In this document: positions 1 through 11,000 of the stretch, one piece after another
Position numbering within the stretch: position 1 is the first letter of the stretch
Layout: every line of letters starts with the position of its first letter
Notes under the pieces: generated by a model
What the model saw: only the letters and a program-made list of their open reading frames with translations
Database searches by the model: none
Told to the model about the DNA's origin: nothing
Program-made: the position numbers and the translations under genes
Assembly (NCBI GenBank): GCA_008360955.1
Contig: LUCM01007679.1
Span: forward strand, 136,772 to 200,771
DNA from: Fasciolopsis buskii
Taxonomy: Eukaryota; Platyhelminthes; Trematoda; Plagiorchiida; Fasciolidae
Length of the DNA: 64,000 nucleotides
Direction: 5' to 3'

Positions 1-3000
1 TTTATTTAAGTGTGGAATAGATTTACACACTGTGGTAAAACATTCTACAGAGTGCTTGGATTCCATTGTATGGCAGTGAGTGCAACCGACACAGATCCCG
101 AAACGCCAAGAATAGCATATATGGGAACGAGTTTGTTCGCACCGGAGGTCATGGCTGCAGTGAGCCAAATCACCACTGCTCTAAGAGCAATCGAACAATA
201 TATCTGGATCAGTAGTGGGAGGTGGTATTTGAAAATGGATACACTATGACAATTTTCGCTGAACATCAGAGTCTAACAGGTATTGTATAAAATGGTAAAA
301 TCTTTGTCGACCGGTGGATCAACAGGGCAATTCTACTGGTTGGACCCGTGCTAGAGATCGGTGACCGCAGGCATTTTACGCTCAAGTCCCTCAGTTAGTT
401 GGAGCAACGTTCGCTGTTGATGATATTCTGAACGAAATGACGAATGACGGGTTTAACCATTTTATCAAAAAGAAAATTGATCAAGCACTGGAGTTTGCCA
501 GAGACAGGAACAATCATTTGCCATGACGCTGCGCATATAAAAGTGGCTTGAAATCAGATGGTACCAAGCATACACAAAGAGAATACCGAAACGGAGCTGG
601 CAATTGTCTTACGAAATAGTTTCCAATGTCCTAAACCTGCACGTCTCCACGTGTTTTATGTTTGACAAACTAATATGGATAAAGGGGCTAGTGTACAACA
701 CATCTTGCTCATCAGCTTCATTTAACAAGCGAATGTGCTCGAAATCTGCTCGTTATTTCACCCTTGTCATCACCAGTCAAATTTCAACAATACATCCATA
801 AGATAAAGGAACTGGGATCCATTTGGGAAGAAACCGGATTTTATTGTAAATACAGTACGTATCAGATAGATTCTTTTCTACGCGAATCGGACTCTTAGGA
901 AAATGAAGTCATTTTATATTTTTGGAAAAATGGTATGCCGGATCCTGCTCAGGTTTCAGTGCGTAATTATTAAATCGTTCCATAGAACGCCGAACAAGTA
1001 TTGTACACAGATAATTTGTGAACTAATTGGTACCTCAGCTTGTTCATTATGGTAATGAAAGCAACGTTAGATGTTAGCGCCTCGCACTGAAATGACCTTG
1101 AGATGCACAAGTTCACTTTGATAGATATTAGAGTCTCTCCACTGAAATTAGTGTGTTGGGTTATTGTGAATAGCGCTTCGGGTGCAGCAGGCATAGCATA
1201 TTTTGATTTTGAAAGGGTTTACTAAGTCAGCCGTACGAATATCATTATTAACTGTGCAACAGCTTCCAGCTACCCAAAACGATTTGTGACAAGTAATAGG
1301 CATCGCTAACGATTATCGTTAAAATAAGTAAGACAAATGAAGAGTTGCAGGAAATTATTCAATAGGGTTTGGTTCTGACTCACTTTTGATTTCACTTGTA
1401 TGACGAGTATCCCTTAAACGAGCCATACTGCTTTCCACCTACTGGCCTTGATATATGAACATCGGTATACACGCTTGTGATCGTTGGTGCGCCTGGCCAT
1501 TTGAGCTCTCACTGTAGAATTAGACAACAACAATCGTGTGCCAAACCGACGACAATCTGCCTGGCTGTTTCACCAAAACGTGCCCATGACTTGAAAAATA
1601 AAACAAAATGAAAAGGTAGGAAATAGGCCAAACACGGAAAAGGATATTGATGACCTAGTAGACTTAGATGATAGCTACCAAAAAGCAGTACAGGCGGACA
1701 GGTCTTTGGTAGTTCATTGTCCCAATCCACTCCGACAAAAACTGCGAGACAGGAACCAAAATGAAAATGAAGTTCAATGAAAAGTGCGCATTTCTAAAGC
1801 AACTTCCTTTTGATAGATGCAGGCTTGGGAGCGGATTGATTGTCAAAGCTGACATAGGGCAGTATTCCGCATGTCTAAATTTCATTTTAACTGCGTGTAT
1901 ATTTAATGGATTGGAATATTTGTGCCAAATGACGTTTTTCGGGGACCAATCCGTTGTGCCATTTTGTTACACCGTTTCGTTCCTTTTGCCTCACTTCCAT
2001 TATCTGAAATGTGGTTTACCAATAGGTGGCCCTAACAATATTTTTTCTGTTTCAAGTAACACGATGACATAACCGGATGGTGGGTGCAAGTGTGGGAGTG
2101 ACCTCGTTGAATGTTCACAGGAGGCCGGTCTAATATGGATAGAAAGATTCATCAAGGTCTATTCAAAGTGCGAAGTGTAAAATGCTAAAGTTGATAAAAT
2201 AGCTATCAGACCGTTTCCCATCATGAAACACACCCGGATCGTAAATGATGTGCTGGTCGAAAACAGTGTCATTATCGATCTACCATTACATAATCGAGCT
2301 TTTTTGACAGTAACAATCAATCAGCGGCCTGACACAGCTTATCAAACTACTCCGAGGCTGCGTTGCACTTTCTCCCATGCTCATCTTCCAGCCGAATTCC
2401 AAACAAGCCCATGGTAGGTCATGTGAAACTTGGATGAAATGATTACCACTAAGTTTAGGAAATAAGGCATTGCCATTTAACAGCTCAAGGTCATCCAATT
2501 ATTGTAAAAAAATCAGGAACAAAAATTTACAAAGCAGCAAGTAAATATTCACATATGAATCCACTCGAACCTCCTTATTGGTGCTCAAATGAAATGTGCA
2601 AAACTGCACCAGTTACGTCTTGGTAATTTCCACTTTAAGTGTAAAATAGTCTCGTAAATGGACAAGTCGGATTTCAGTTCAAATATTAAATCTACCACCA
2701 AACCCTGCAAGGATGCAAAAGAAGGGATCGAGTGTTTGCCATATTTTGTCAGACAACCTAACAATTCATGTGTCTCACATGCACATGTTGGAAACAACGG
2801 ATGGGTAAAATCACATCTGGTTTTAATCAACTTCTCCAGATTGCACTCTCGATATCCATGCAACGGATTCAATCGCTTGGACACCCTGGTAGACTGATAC
2901 AACATCTCTCGGTGAGGTGCAATTCATGTTTTTGTATATATGTGCAGTCCAGCACAATTGAATAGCAGTTGTGTTATCCGTTGGCTGGTCGAAAATTAAA

Positions 3001-5134
3001 CGCAATGAATGGTACTTGGCAGCAGAATATGCAAGGCAAGGTTTAGTGACAGGTGCTAGCAAATAATCAATTGTATATCCTGCGCATGCTTTCAAAAATG
3101 CATCTTACACATTGAGAATAGCACGCGTGCTCATTTACTTATCTGTTTATTTTGGCAAATGGCACGAATTTCCGATAAGATATTCGTTCAGTAGACTAGT
3201 TTACCTCCACATTGAGTCAAAACAGTGGAGATTTTAAAATTTGAGGAAAGTAAACTGCGATTCGTGATTGATAACAGTTTGCTGTTCCAAACCGCATTTT
3301 GTTGGGGTAAATTAGATCCAACAGGAAAGGTAATATGAAATCAGTTAACGTGATGGCAAGTGGCATGGATATGATGAGGTGATAACGTCAACATGGTGAT
3401 TTATCAGATCTTAAGTTTACTCAACGTAATTAATAGGCTGTCAGTTACTTCATCTAAGTTGTAGATGAAACATTGATCAAACAAGCTAATATGACGGACA
3501 CTGATTTGATCAACAAAACCACTAGAGAAACTATATGATTTGCTTGAAGTTCAAGGTGAACTGCTCGTTAACTAGCCTGGCTGGGTGAAAATAAAGAGCA
3601 GTCGTAGGTAATGATGAAAGTGTGGCGGAGTTAGTAGCGTGAGAGTAGTGCACGGTGGGCCTTGCTGAGTTCTGGTCATTCCTGTCACAGGTGGCATTTG
3701 ACACTAGGCAGCAGACAGACAATGGGCATTTTTCTCAGTTAGCACGGTTAGGGCGGATGCAAAAGAGAGTGACGTGTGTATACGCCGTTCTTCTTCACCG
3801 TCCAGTGAAACTTATACTGGAGTATGAAGAGACGGTAAACGCGAATTTTTGACTTAAGCTCCAGGCGTTTGCAAGCAGATGGAGGGGTCCAACAAAAATT
3901 GTTATAGGTAGAGTTGATGCATATAAACTTTCAAGGCATGTAGATAATCGATGATGATGATTACTCAGGGGAAGTCAAGTGCCTGATAAAATGTACTTAC
4001 GATCCCTTGAAACGCGCCTTTTATCCTAATATCTGTTTGAGCATTATTCTTAATCACTTCTCATTAACCCAGTTTGAATAAGCGGAATCGCGATCCCCAG
4101 AGAAGCCAAATGGTATGTTTCTGAAAATCTTTAACAGTAGATCAAGGCAAAACTGAGATTCGCGTAGTTCTTTACTAGCGTCATGGTCGGAAAAGACCGT
4201 GAGTGCTGATCATTTCAGGACAGCCCCGTTTTGTCTGACGCGTGTCGAAAAAGAAAAGCTTGAAAATGAAATAGAAGCTGTTGAAACCAAACGTTAGCTG
4301 CTGTATTGTGCCGCCAAGTACAGACTAGAGTGTGTGTACCACTAACGAAGACTGCTCTCTAGAACTGCTTCTTATTCACTAAAGCTTCAGACGTTATTCT
4401 GATGCATTCAATCACACCAGATGTGATTTAGCTCTTTTTGTCCAGTATGCAGGTGTGCAACACGAGGGTTATCCAAAGAAACACCGAAATTACTTGATCT
4501 ATCCATTCTTGTCCTTAAGGGGCTTGCTTTTGAGCAGAAACCGGGCTTGTATGTCTATGAGTATAATGTGGAGTTATAGTGAAAACAGATCTTCACCACG
4601 GAGCATTATTTTCCTCTTTAATTTGCTCACCGCTTTTGATTCAACTTGATTTATTCAGCATACGACAACCGTTTGATCCATGCTTAGATCCATGGAAGTA
4701 CTAACCAATAGGTCGTCCCTCTACAGACTCTCCAAGAAAAGACTTCACGCCTGGCCATCCAAGTTTCCCCTGCAAATAAATGAATAAACCTAAACATTCT
4801 CCCGAAGCTCGATAACACCCAGGCTTTGATAAACAACTAATTTCGGTTTTACCTTCACAAACCTGTAAATTTGAGGTTTTATTTCGATTTGTTTGGCTGA
4901 CTTACAGCTGTGTACAGCTGCTGATCGAAATAAGTTCACGCTGGGTAGCCTATTGAATGTTTCGCTTGAAATCAGACGTAAAATTCTGTCGATAGATTGA
5001 CCTCTAGAGATGAATTGTAAGCTTGGCATGCAGCTGTAGATGAAGCATTGTCAAAAAGTTGAATGAGGTTGGAATTCAATTATGAGGTGAATATCACCAG
5101 CTGAGTTTTAAGCCATTACAAAAATTTCCGAATC
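1..5134. other. No recognisable gene; unannotated, probably decayed repeat DNA
   Basis: Open frames here are short (about 106 codons at most), on both strands, and match no family I recognise. The only hint of an element is a weak integrase-like motif around 3877-3930, listed separately. A 45-codon stretch around 400-525 reads as plausible protein but I cannot name it. No tRNA, promoter or terminator is visible. Confidence 0.5.
3655..3960 (+). pseudogene. Possible LTR-retrotransposon integrase C-terminal scrap (weak)
   Basis: After one stop codon, the reading frame entering this region gives RWRGPTKIVIGRVDAYKL at about 3877-3930. That resembles the end of Ty3/gypsy integrases, where a W-x-GP block is followed by hydrophobic residues and a Y-x-L motif. 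The 60 residues before it do not clearly match an integrase, and no protease, reverse transcriptase or LTR is visible nearby. A chance resemblance is quite possible. Confidence 0.2.
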
Positions 5135-5470
5135 ATGCCGCAGAGCGAATTGAGAAACGGCATCGTGTGACAGAAAAGTTCGTGCCACTATATAACATCA
5201 CATATGATTTACTACAAATGAAGGAGGGATGATAGGTTACGGGTTCTAACGGTCAAAATTTGTCCATTGTTGTACCTGGGCGAAACGGGTGGAGGTGGAA
5301 ATTGTGGGATTCACACGCATTACCCGGGTCGTTGGGAGATGCGAGAGGTTTTCCCGGGTGGTGAGTGGGTAAGGAAAATTAGAGTGATGGATGAACTGCT
5401 TTGGGAAACGCTGGGGGATCGACTATTCCGCGAGTATTCGGACTGCCGAAGATACACAAGAACGGGCGTC
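5135..5470 (-). repeat. PLE-1 left inverted arm (3' end of element, minus strand)
   Basis: Read on the minus strand, this copies the 3' end of PLE-1: the last codons, a TAA stop, then 3' UTR. Shared blocks with the right arm include AGCAGTTCATCCA (plus strand 5388-5400 reversed, against 6463-6475), an ACCCACTC block, and a conserved block with AACCTATCATCCCT and CATTTGTAGTAAA (5208-5250 reversed, against 6631-6662). The inner edge abuts the point where plus-strand reverse-transcriptase sequence starts. Confidence 0.8.
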
Positions 5471-6485
5471 TTTGAGACTTATCCTAGGTGGAAGCAACTC
5501 GCTCTATCAAATAGTAGCGAAGTTGTCAATTGAGTTGCTGGAACCGGTGAGCTTGGCAGTCTCGAAACAGTTTATGTGACACCTTCGATTTCCTGGTAGG
5601 CTTCATCAATGTAAATCTCTCGGGAAAACAAACGTTCTCTCTTGATGTCATCTCACTGTTCATGAGTGCACCGATCATTGAAACTGTTTTCTTGTACGAA
5701 TCCATTCTTGGAAAAGTATCGACGTAGGTGTTCTGGTGGATGAACCGTGGCATATCCTTTTCACACGCGCACAAAGTGTGCAGTTCAAATTATATTAGGA
5801 ACGTCTATAGTCAAAACGATGGAGTATAAATGGGACCAGTACATTTATTCTAACAGTTTCGGGTCCCGTAATGTAAAGTGGAACCTAATACGTTGCCTTA
5901 TCAATGGAACACAGGAAATCTGCATTGAAGAGACTATTAAGGAGCACCTTTTCCCTCGGGATATGTTACAAAAGCATCAAACAGTCCGAAGAACGACATA
6001 AGAAAGCAATCGTAGAGGAGAAGGCCCACGTACGTCAATTTGCTCATTAAGTTGAAAATCCAGTGAAGGTCATCTATCACAGATGGTCCGGAGATGTCGA
6101 TAAGACGTCTCGCGCATCAAAACTGCAAATCCCATTTATATCAAAGCCACTCTTGCTGTCATACCTGGAAGATGGCAACGGACATAATGGCCTCATTCTG
6201 TGGATACTTCTTTACCAGTTCCTGTGGGCCACAGCACATTGGCCATACATCCAGACGTCTATCCGAATCGATTCTTGATTAACATCGGGACTGGGTGAAC
6301 ACGGTAAAACGGTCGCCAGTGTTGTGAGTTGGCTGATTCCAGACACTTCCACAATAGTCTACATAGTCATGGAGAGGGTATCAAAACTGGCGAAGTCCCG
6401 GATCTTATCTGAAGCTGAGGCCGCATGCATTTGTCTCTTGGATCCCCAAATGTGTACCCAAAAGCAGTTCATCCACTCACTCTAA
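5461..6485 (+). pseudogene. PLE-1 reverse transcriptase / GIY-YIG endonuclease remnant
   Basis: Penelope-like polyprotein: reverse transcriptase followed by a C-terminal GIY-YIG nuclease, which copies the element into new genomic sites. Visible in order: SLYQIVAKLSIELLEPV (about 5497-5550), matching the PLE block before the catalytic core; after a frameshift near 5578, FSLDVISLF around 5635-5661 (motif A, normally FDVxSLFTxxP); QNDGV, stop, MG at 5810-5832 (motif B, normally QxDGVAMGSP); KWNLIRCLINGTQEIC at about 5877-5925; then, in another frame, SCGPQHIGHTSRRLSESI at about 6220-6273 (GIY-YIG core); and finally DPQMCTQKQFIHSL with a TAA stop at 6483-6485, the usual type of PLE C-terminus. 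The catalytic YxDD block between motif B and the KWNLIR block is missing, and there are several frameshifts, so it is not functional. Start absent (5' truncated). Confidence 0.82.
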
Positions 6486-6750
6486 CTTACTTTACCCACT
6501 CGCCACCTGGGAAAACATCTCGAATTCCTCACTTACCCGGATTACGGGTTCGAATCGCATTCTCCAATCCATATTTTGACCTCCACTCGTTTCACACACA
6601 ACAGAGGACAAATTTCGGCAATTAGAACTTGCAACCTATCATCCCTGTCTCATTTGTAGTAAACCATATGTAATGTTATGCATTGCAATGATTACGAATA
6701 CTTGAAAACATGCTTGTTCGTCACGCTGTTACTTCATATACTCCAAGGCA
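6380..6750 (+). repeat. PLE-1 right arm (C-terminal codons plus 3' UTR)
   Basis: This is the true 3' end of PLE-1. It holds the last codons, the stop at 6483-6485 and about 260 bp of 3' UTR. A GGGTTCGAATC string at 6545-6555 resembles a tRNA B box, but it lies inside PLE 3' UTR and has no A box. Similarity to the inverted left arm is clear to about 6725 and weak to about 6750. Confidence 0.8.
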
Positions 6751-7886
6751 GAGTGTTTTATTTCATTTCATTATGTTAAGTATGAAGTGTTTCGTCTGTG
6801 ACGAGTTATTCTAAAGATGTATTAGATTCATGCACACGGTCGGATATGATTAACCTAACTAGGAGTCCACAGTGAATATGCTGTTTTTGGTTTTGTCTGA
6901 CTGGTTAAATCAAGACACCCCGAGTTATCTCTTGGAAGTCGGTGAGCAATTAGAGCGAGGTACTGCAGAAGCCAAAAGAGGGAACCATCAAAGTCCTAAA
7001 GTGAAACAATGTTTTCCAGTACGACCTCCTTCACGAGGCAGCAAGCAGTGGTTGGATAGAAGACCATCTGCTTTGTTTTGTTTTTCTTTCACTGGATTTC
7101 ATGCATCGATTTTCCTGCTCAAATCATCCTTCACACTGGAGGACTGTCGGAATACTTCGTTATGCCTTTGCCAATTGACCTTCTAGGCGAGGCTGAATAT
7201 TTGGTGCCCTGTGGCTTTTTCGGTCACCGGGGCACGCACGTGGTCACATTAGCTGAAACAGCCATATCACGGTGAAAGACTGTTACGAACGTGGCGGTAT
7301 ACATAACATGAACTGCAGTCAAATAACGGGTTCAAATAAAATAATCGAAAACAGACAAAATCATTTTTAAAACGGTGAACAACACGAAATAATGTCGTGA
7401 CTACTCATGATTTTCAATAACAGAATCATTAGATGCTTCGAACATGGAGACTAGTTTTTCCCTATTCTTCGAAGACGAGTCACATGGAACTGCATGCGAA
7501 TCCATTTTACCGATATGTGCGGCGAACAGAGAAGGTCGACCAACCCTATGATGTTGGACACATGTTTATATGCATCTGAATGCATAAACAGACACGAATC
7601 AATGGCGTGCGAAAATAGTATATTTGGACCGGTGATGTTTCCTGCTAACACAAAGCGGGTTGCACAACTCAACGATGGTTTTCGTAAGTGCCTTGACAGT
7701 TTCTAACACATTCGTCCAAAATTGACCCGGCAGTTAAACGCATCAGGCATTTGCAAGGCTTTATTGTGTTTAGGCCTCGTAGTGAGAAGTCATCTTCAGC
7801 GATTGATTGTTGTAAACGAAAATCTGCGGCCGCTGGAATTGGGGAAAAATAAGCACTGCCATGACAGATATCCTCGAATATTTGAA
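6751..7886. other. No recognisable gene
   Basis: Two open frames of 104 and 70 codons (6872-7186 and 7494-7706) match nothing I know. The second ends near a TTTCGTAAGT string that could be a splice donor (about 7680-7689), but with no recognised protein or paired acceptor this is not called as an exon. Confidence 0.45.
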
Positions 7887-8085
7887 TTCATATATATATA
7901 TATGATAGCAGGTTAGAGAATGATATTCTTTCTCGCAGCTCAGGTTCACGAAGGTGGCATCGGTTTGTTCGCTGAGCTGGGTGATTTGATTGCAAGCATT
8001 CCATCACCTATCGAGGTGAGTTCTTCAGTGCTTTGATGTCGTGGCTCGCCACAGTTGATAGGCTGCAAACACGTTTACGCTAACG
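7887..8085 (+). mobile_element. Inverted-repeat (MITE-like) element, copy A, truncated, on a (TA)n tract
   Basis: Starts at a TA microsatellite (about 7889-7904), then a block ATAGCAGGTTAGAGAATGAT, then GTTTGTTCGCTGAGCTGGG at about 7963-7981. The same order occurs in copy B at 34.3-34.5 kb, read on the minus strand through its right end. Similarity to the copy B interior continues through the GATAGGCTGCAAACACGTTT region to about 8085, where the partner terminal repeat should follow but is absent. Copy A is therefore a one-ended fragment. Confidence 0.65.
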
Positions 8086-11000
8086 ATTTTTTTGACAATG
8101 AGATGCTGATATATTGAGCGATGAGTTAGTCACAAATTCATACAATGGTTAACGAAACCAGGCGGTTGGATAGATTGATAAATATTCCAGAATACTTAAG
8201 TGCACGGAAGTGCAAGCTGCACGGAACAAAGACAAAAAAACAAGTGACAATACAACCAATTAGATTTGGAATGCTCATGATGTTTAGTCGAAATCAACAA
8301 GCACTGTGATCACGTGAGCCAGTTCGTTGCCTCCCAGTTGACATTGGTCAAATTCTACGGACTGATGCTACCGCTTTATTTCTACCGGTCAGCGTAAATT
8401 CACATATTTTGAAGCGAGAATGTTGCATTGAAAACCAGTTCGTTCGTTAATCTCCTACTGCACCAGGGATGCACCTATGCCATAAAATTCCAATTTTGAC
8501 AAAATTGTGGACTTGCATTCGTCGAAAAAATAGAAATTGACAATTTTTGTAACTGTGCTGGAGTTATGGAAACCATTTGTGATGAATCACAATGAATTTC
8601 TGATTTTAGAAAACGTAGCCCGGGGTAATACACAAATCAGGAACTCAGATCCGTGTAACATGTGCATTTCGTGGTTCAAGTTATATTTGATTGCATTTCA
8701 TACTATGAAATGTGTTTTTACTAAAAGATTGAAAAATTCACTGATATTCTTATATTTGTGAATCGTCCTTACGGTTCATCTTGATCACCGGTGGAAGAAG
8801 AAAGCCGATTGTATCTTACTCCCTGAGAGCACGAATTGTGTAAATCACATTTTACGGTAGTCCGTATTCGACTGCAGTACCGGAGATATTAGATTTGCGT
8901 TTAGTTTATCTTAATGCGGCTCACATGTGTCCTGTAACTGTTCCAGTATCTGATTGGATGTTACACATTTGATGAAGTCTCACTCCAATGAAAGTGAATA
9001 AACTACCGTGATCTTTGACCAGGTGGATTACTTTCGTTTTTGAACCTCGCAGGCAACCAAAACAAGTTTTGTCAACTGACCGTAACAACCATCACAGGCA
9101 AACGTACATATATTGCGTGAAATCTACAAATGTTTGTCGGGACTACGAAACTTGAAGTTAACAGTATATTGCACAGGAAATTGTTTTCCGTTTACTTTGT
9201 GAGGAATAACTGGTTGCATTGTATTTTCTGGCATTCTTCTGCAAGTTGACAAATTTAGATTTGTTTAAGAGAAAGATGCTTTTGTTTGCTAAACCTTGCT
9301 ATTAATCGTGTGCTTAATATGTCACTATTGGCTCTGCATTCACTTCATGGTATGCGCAGTCATCAAACATCCGATTTGATGTTGCTTGACACCGATCGCA
9401 GAACAACGTGCACCTGGTTTCAATTTTAGAGAGCACACAAACATGCATCATGTTAGTAGTATGGAGAAGCTTTAATGCAGTTTTCTTCAGGCGGAAATGG
9501 AAGAAGTCATGATTTATAATGCACACAGGGAGCTAACCGAAGAAATTAACAAGACCACTGGGACTGTCCCTCGGAGCCAACAATGGGTTGGATCACATAA
9601 AATATCTTTTGCCTGGCCATGACTCCCACTTAGACTGCCAGGGTATCTTTATAGCTCTTCAGGCAGCCGTATTGAGAGAAACGCATACATGCTTAGCTTG
9701 CCGGTTTGAAAAATTATTCGATACAAGGCAGAAATGCATGCGTGATTAGATAGCAGGTGGCATCATAGTTTTCCGGCGTTAGTCATTTTAGTAACAACAT
9801 TGTCTATCCGGCTTCAAGTGACCTAAGAGATCTCACAACCGACATAATGTCCTCTTTATTGGCGAATAAGTGCCGGTCGGCTTTAAATTTGCCGGTGACT
9901 ATTCATAAGAGAGCAAACACTAGCATACACCCAAGCCGTACTATCCGCTTATTGACTCTATAAGGCAAACAGCCCAAGGTAGCGAGAAGAAACTAAAGTT
10001 GGAGAATTCCGTTTTCTCTGAGGCATGCAGAATTGACGAGGGAACCAAAAAAACAAACATCAGATCAAACCGGAACAGGATTACTTATAAGCTTGTTTTC
10101 ATTCGGAATGCTGCGAGAAATAGATGAGTGAATTCAAATAGAATCATAATAATTAAACCATTCAAAAAGCGCTTGCAGTTACATTCAGGAGCATGGACTG
10201 GTCTAAATAGGTTGTTAGGAAATGGCTGTGGAACAGTTAGTTGATACAAAATTTCTGTAGTAGACTTGTGAGATTCGTTTTTGGTTCGGGTACAGACAAG
10301 CAGATTAGTGGGGCTTTCATTCATCACGTGATTTTCACGGGAAGAGGGGCAGATATTTACACTGAATCTATTGTAAGGACCATGTAGTTCATGCTCTATG
10401 ATTAAATATCAGCTTTAAAGTGGAAGGCTCACTCCGTTCTGCTTTTACCAGTGGAGTTTTATTTTATATCGAATTTGTAGTCGAGCTTTTCAACACATTC
10501 GATCGAGAGTGAAAGCAAGTTATGTCGCATAATTCATGTCCCCACACTTGGTAACGCTTCTCAGAAGGATTAGAAGAACAGAGAAATTAAATGACAGAGT
10601 GGCTGGTTTTATCCATCCTAATGAAAGTTATTTTGACAGTCAGGACTGTTTACTATCCAAAACATTTCGGGTGACGAATGTCTCAGTAAGCAGCATGATT
10701 CCTGCACATCTAAGAAAACAGATGCTTGAATGGATAGTGAAATACCTGTGCAATGCACATGCGAGTGGTTTAGTTCACTTTTCAACGGAAAGCCAGGGGA
10801 TAAACTGCAGTTTTTCAAATACGTTTGGTATCCCTCATTTCTAACTCTTGCCACTATGCAGTATTAAATAACATCGAGTTCAGTTGTGATTGTCGGATTA
10901 CCAGTTATCTCGTGGGTTTTGCTTGGCAGCTTTCAAGACCTGCCTATCATTTGAATAATCATCGGATGAGTGCACAACAAAGCTCAGACAAATATATCAA

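Larger units (their letters stand above)
5135..6750 (+). mobile_element. PLE-1: Penelope-like element with an inverted partial 3' copy at its 5' side
   Basis: The core (about 5461-6485) is a 5'-truncated Penelope-like coding region on the plus strand, followed by a 3' UTR to about 6750. The stretch 5135-5470 is a reverse-complement copy of the last 30 or so codons plus 3' UTR (see the two arms), so the insertion has head-to-head ends. Penelope-like elements are known to carry terminal repeats in direct or inverted orientation, often as partial copies joined to a truncated main copy; this insertion fits that pattern. Arm identity is roughly 70% by eye, so the insertion is old. The outer limits are uncertain by about 30 bp because similarity fades gradually, and no target-site duplication was identified. 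Confidence 0.8.

Noticed and set aside
6545..6555. B-box-like GGGTTCGAATC
   Set aside because: Lies within the PLE-1 3' UTR and is matched by the degenerate equivalent in the inverted arm, so it belongs to that element.
7494..7706. 70-codon frame ending near a GTAAGT, possible exon
   Set aside because: One splice-like string is expected often by chance; no protein similarity or acceptor could be supported.
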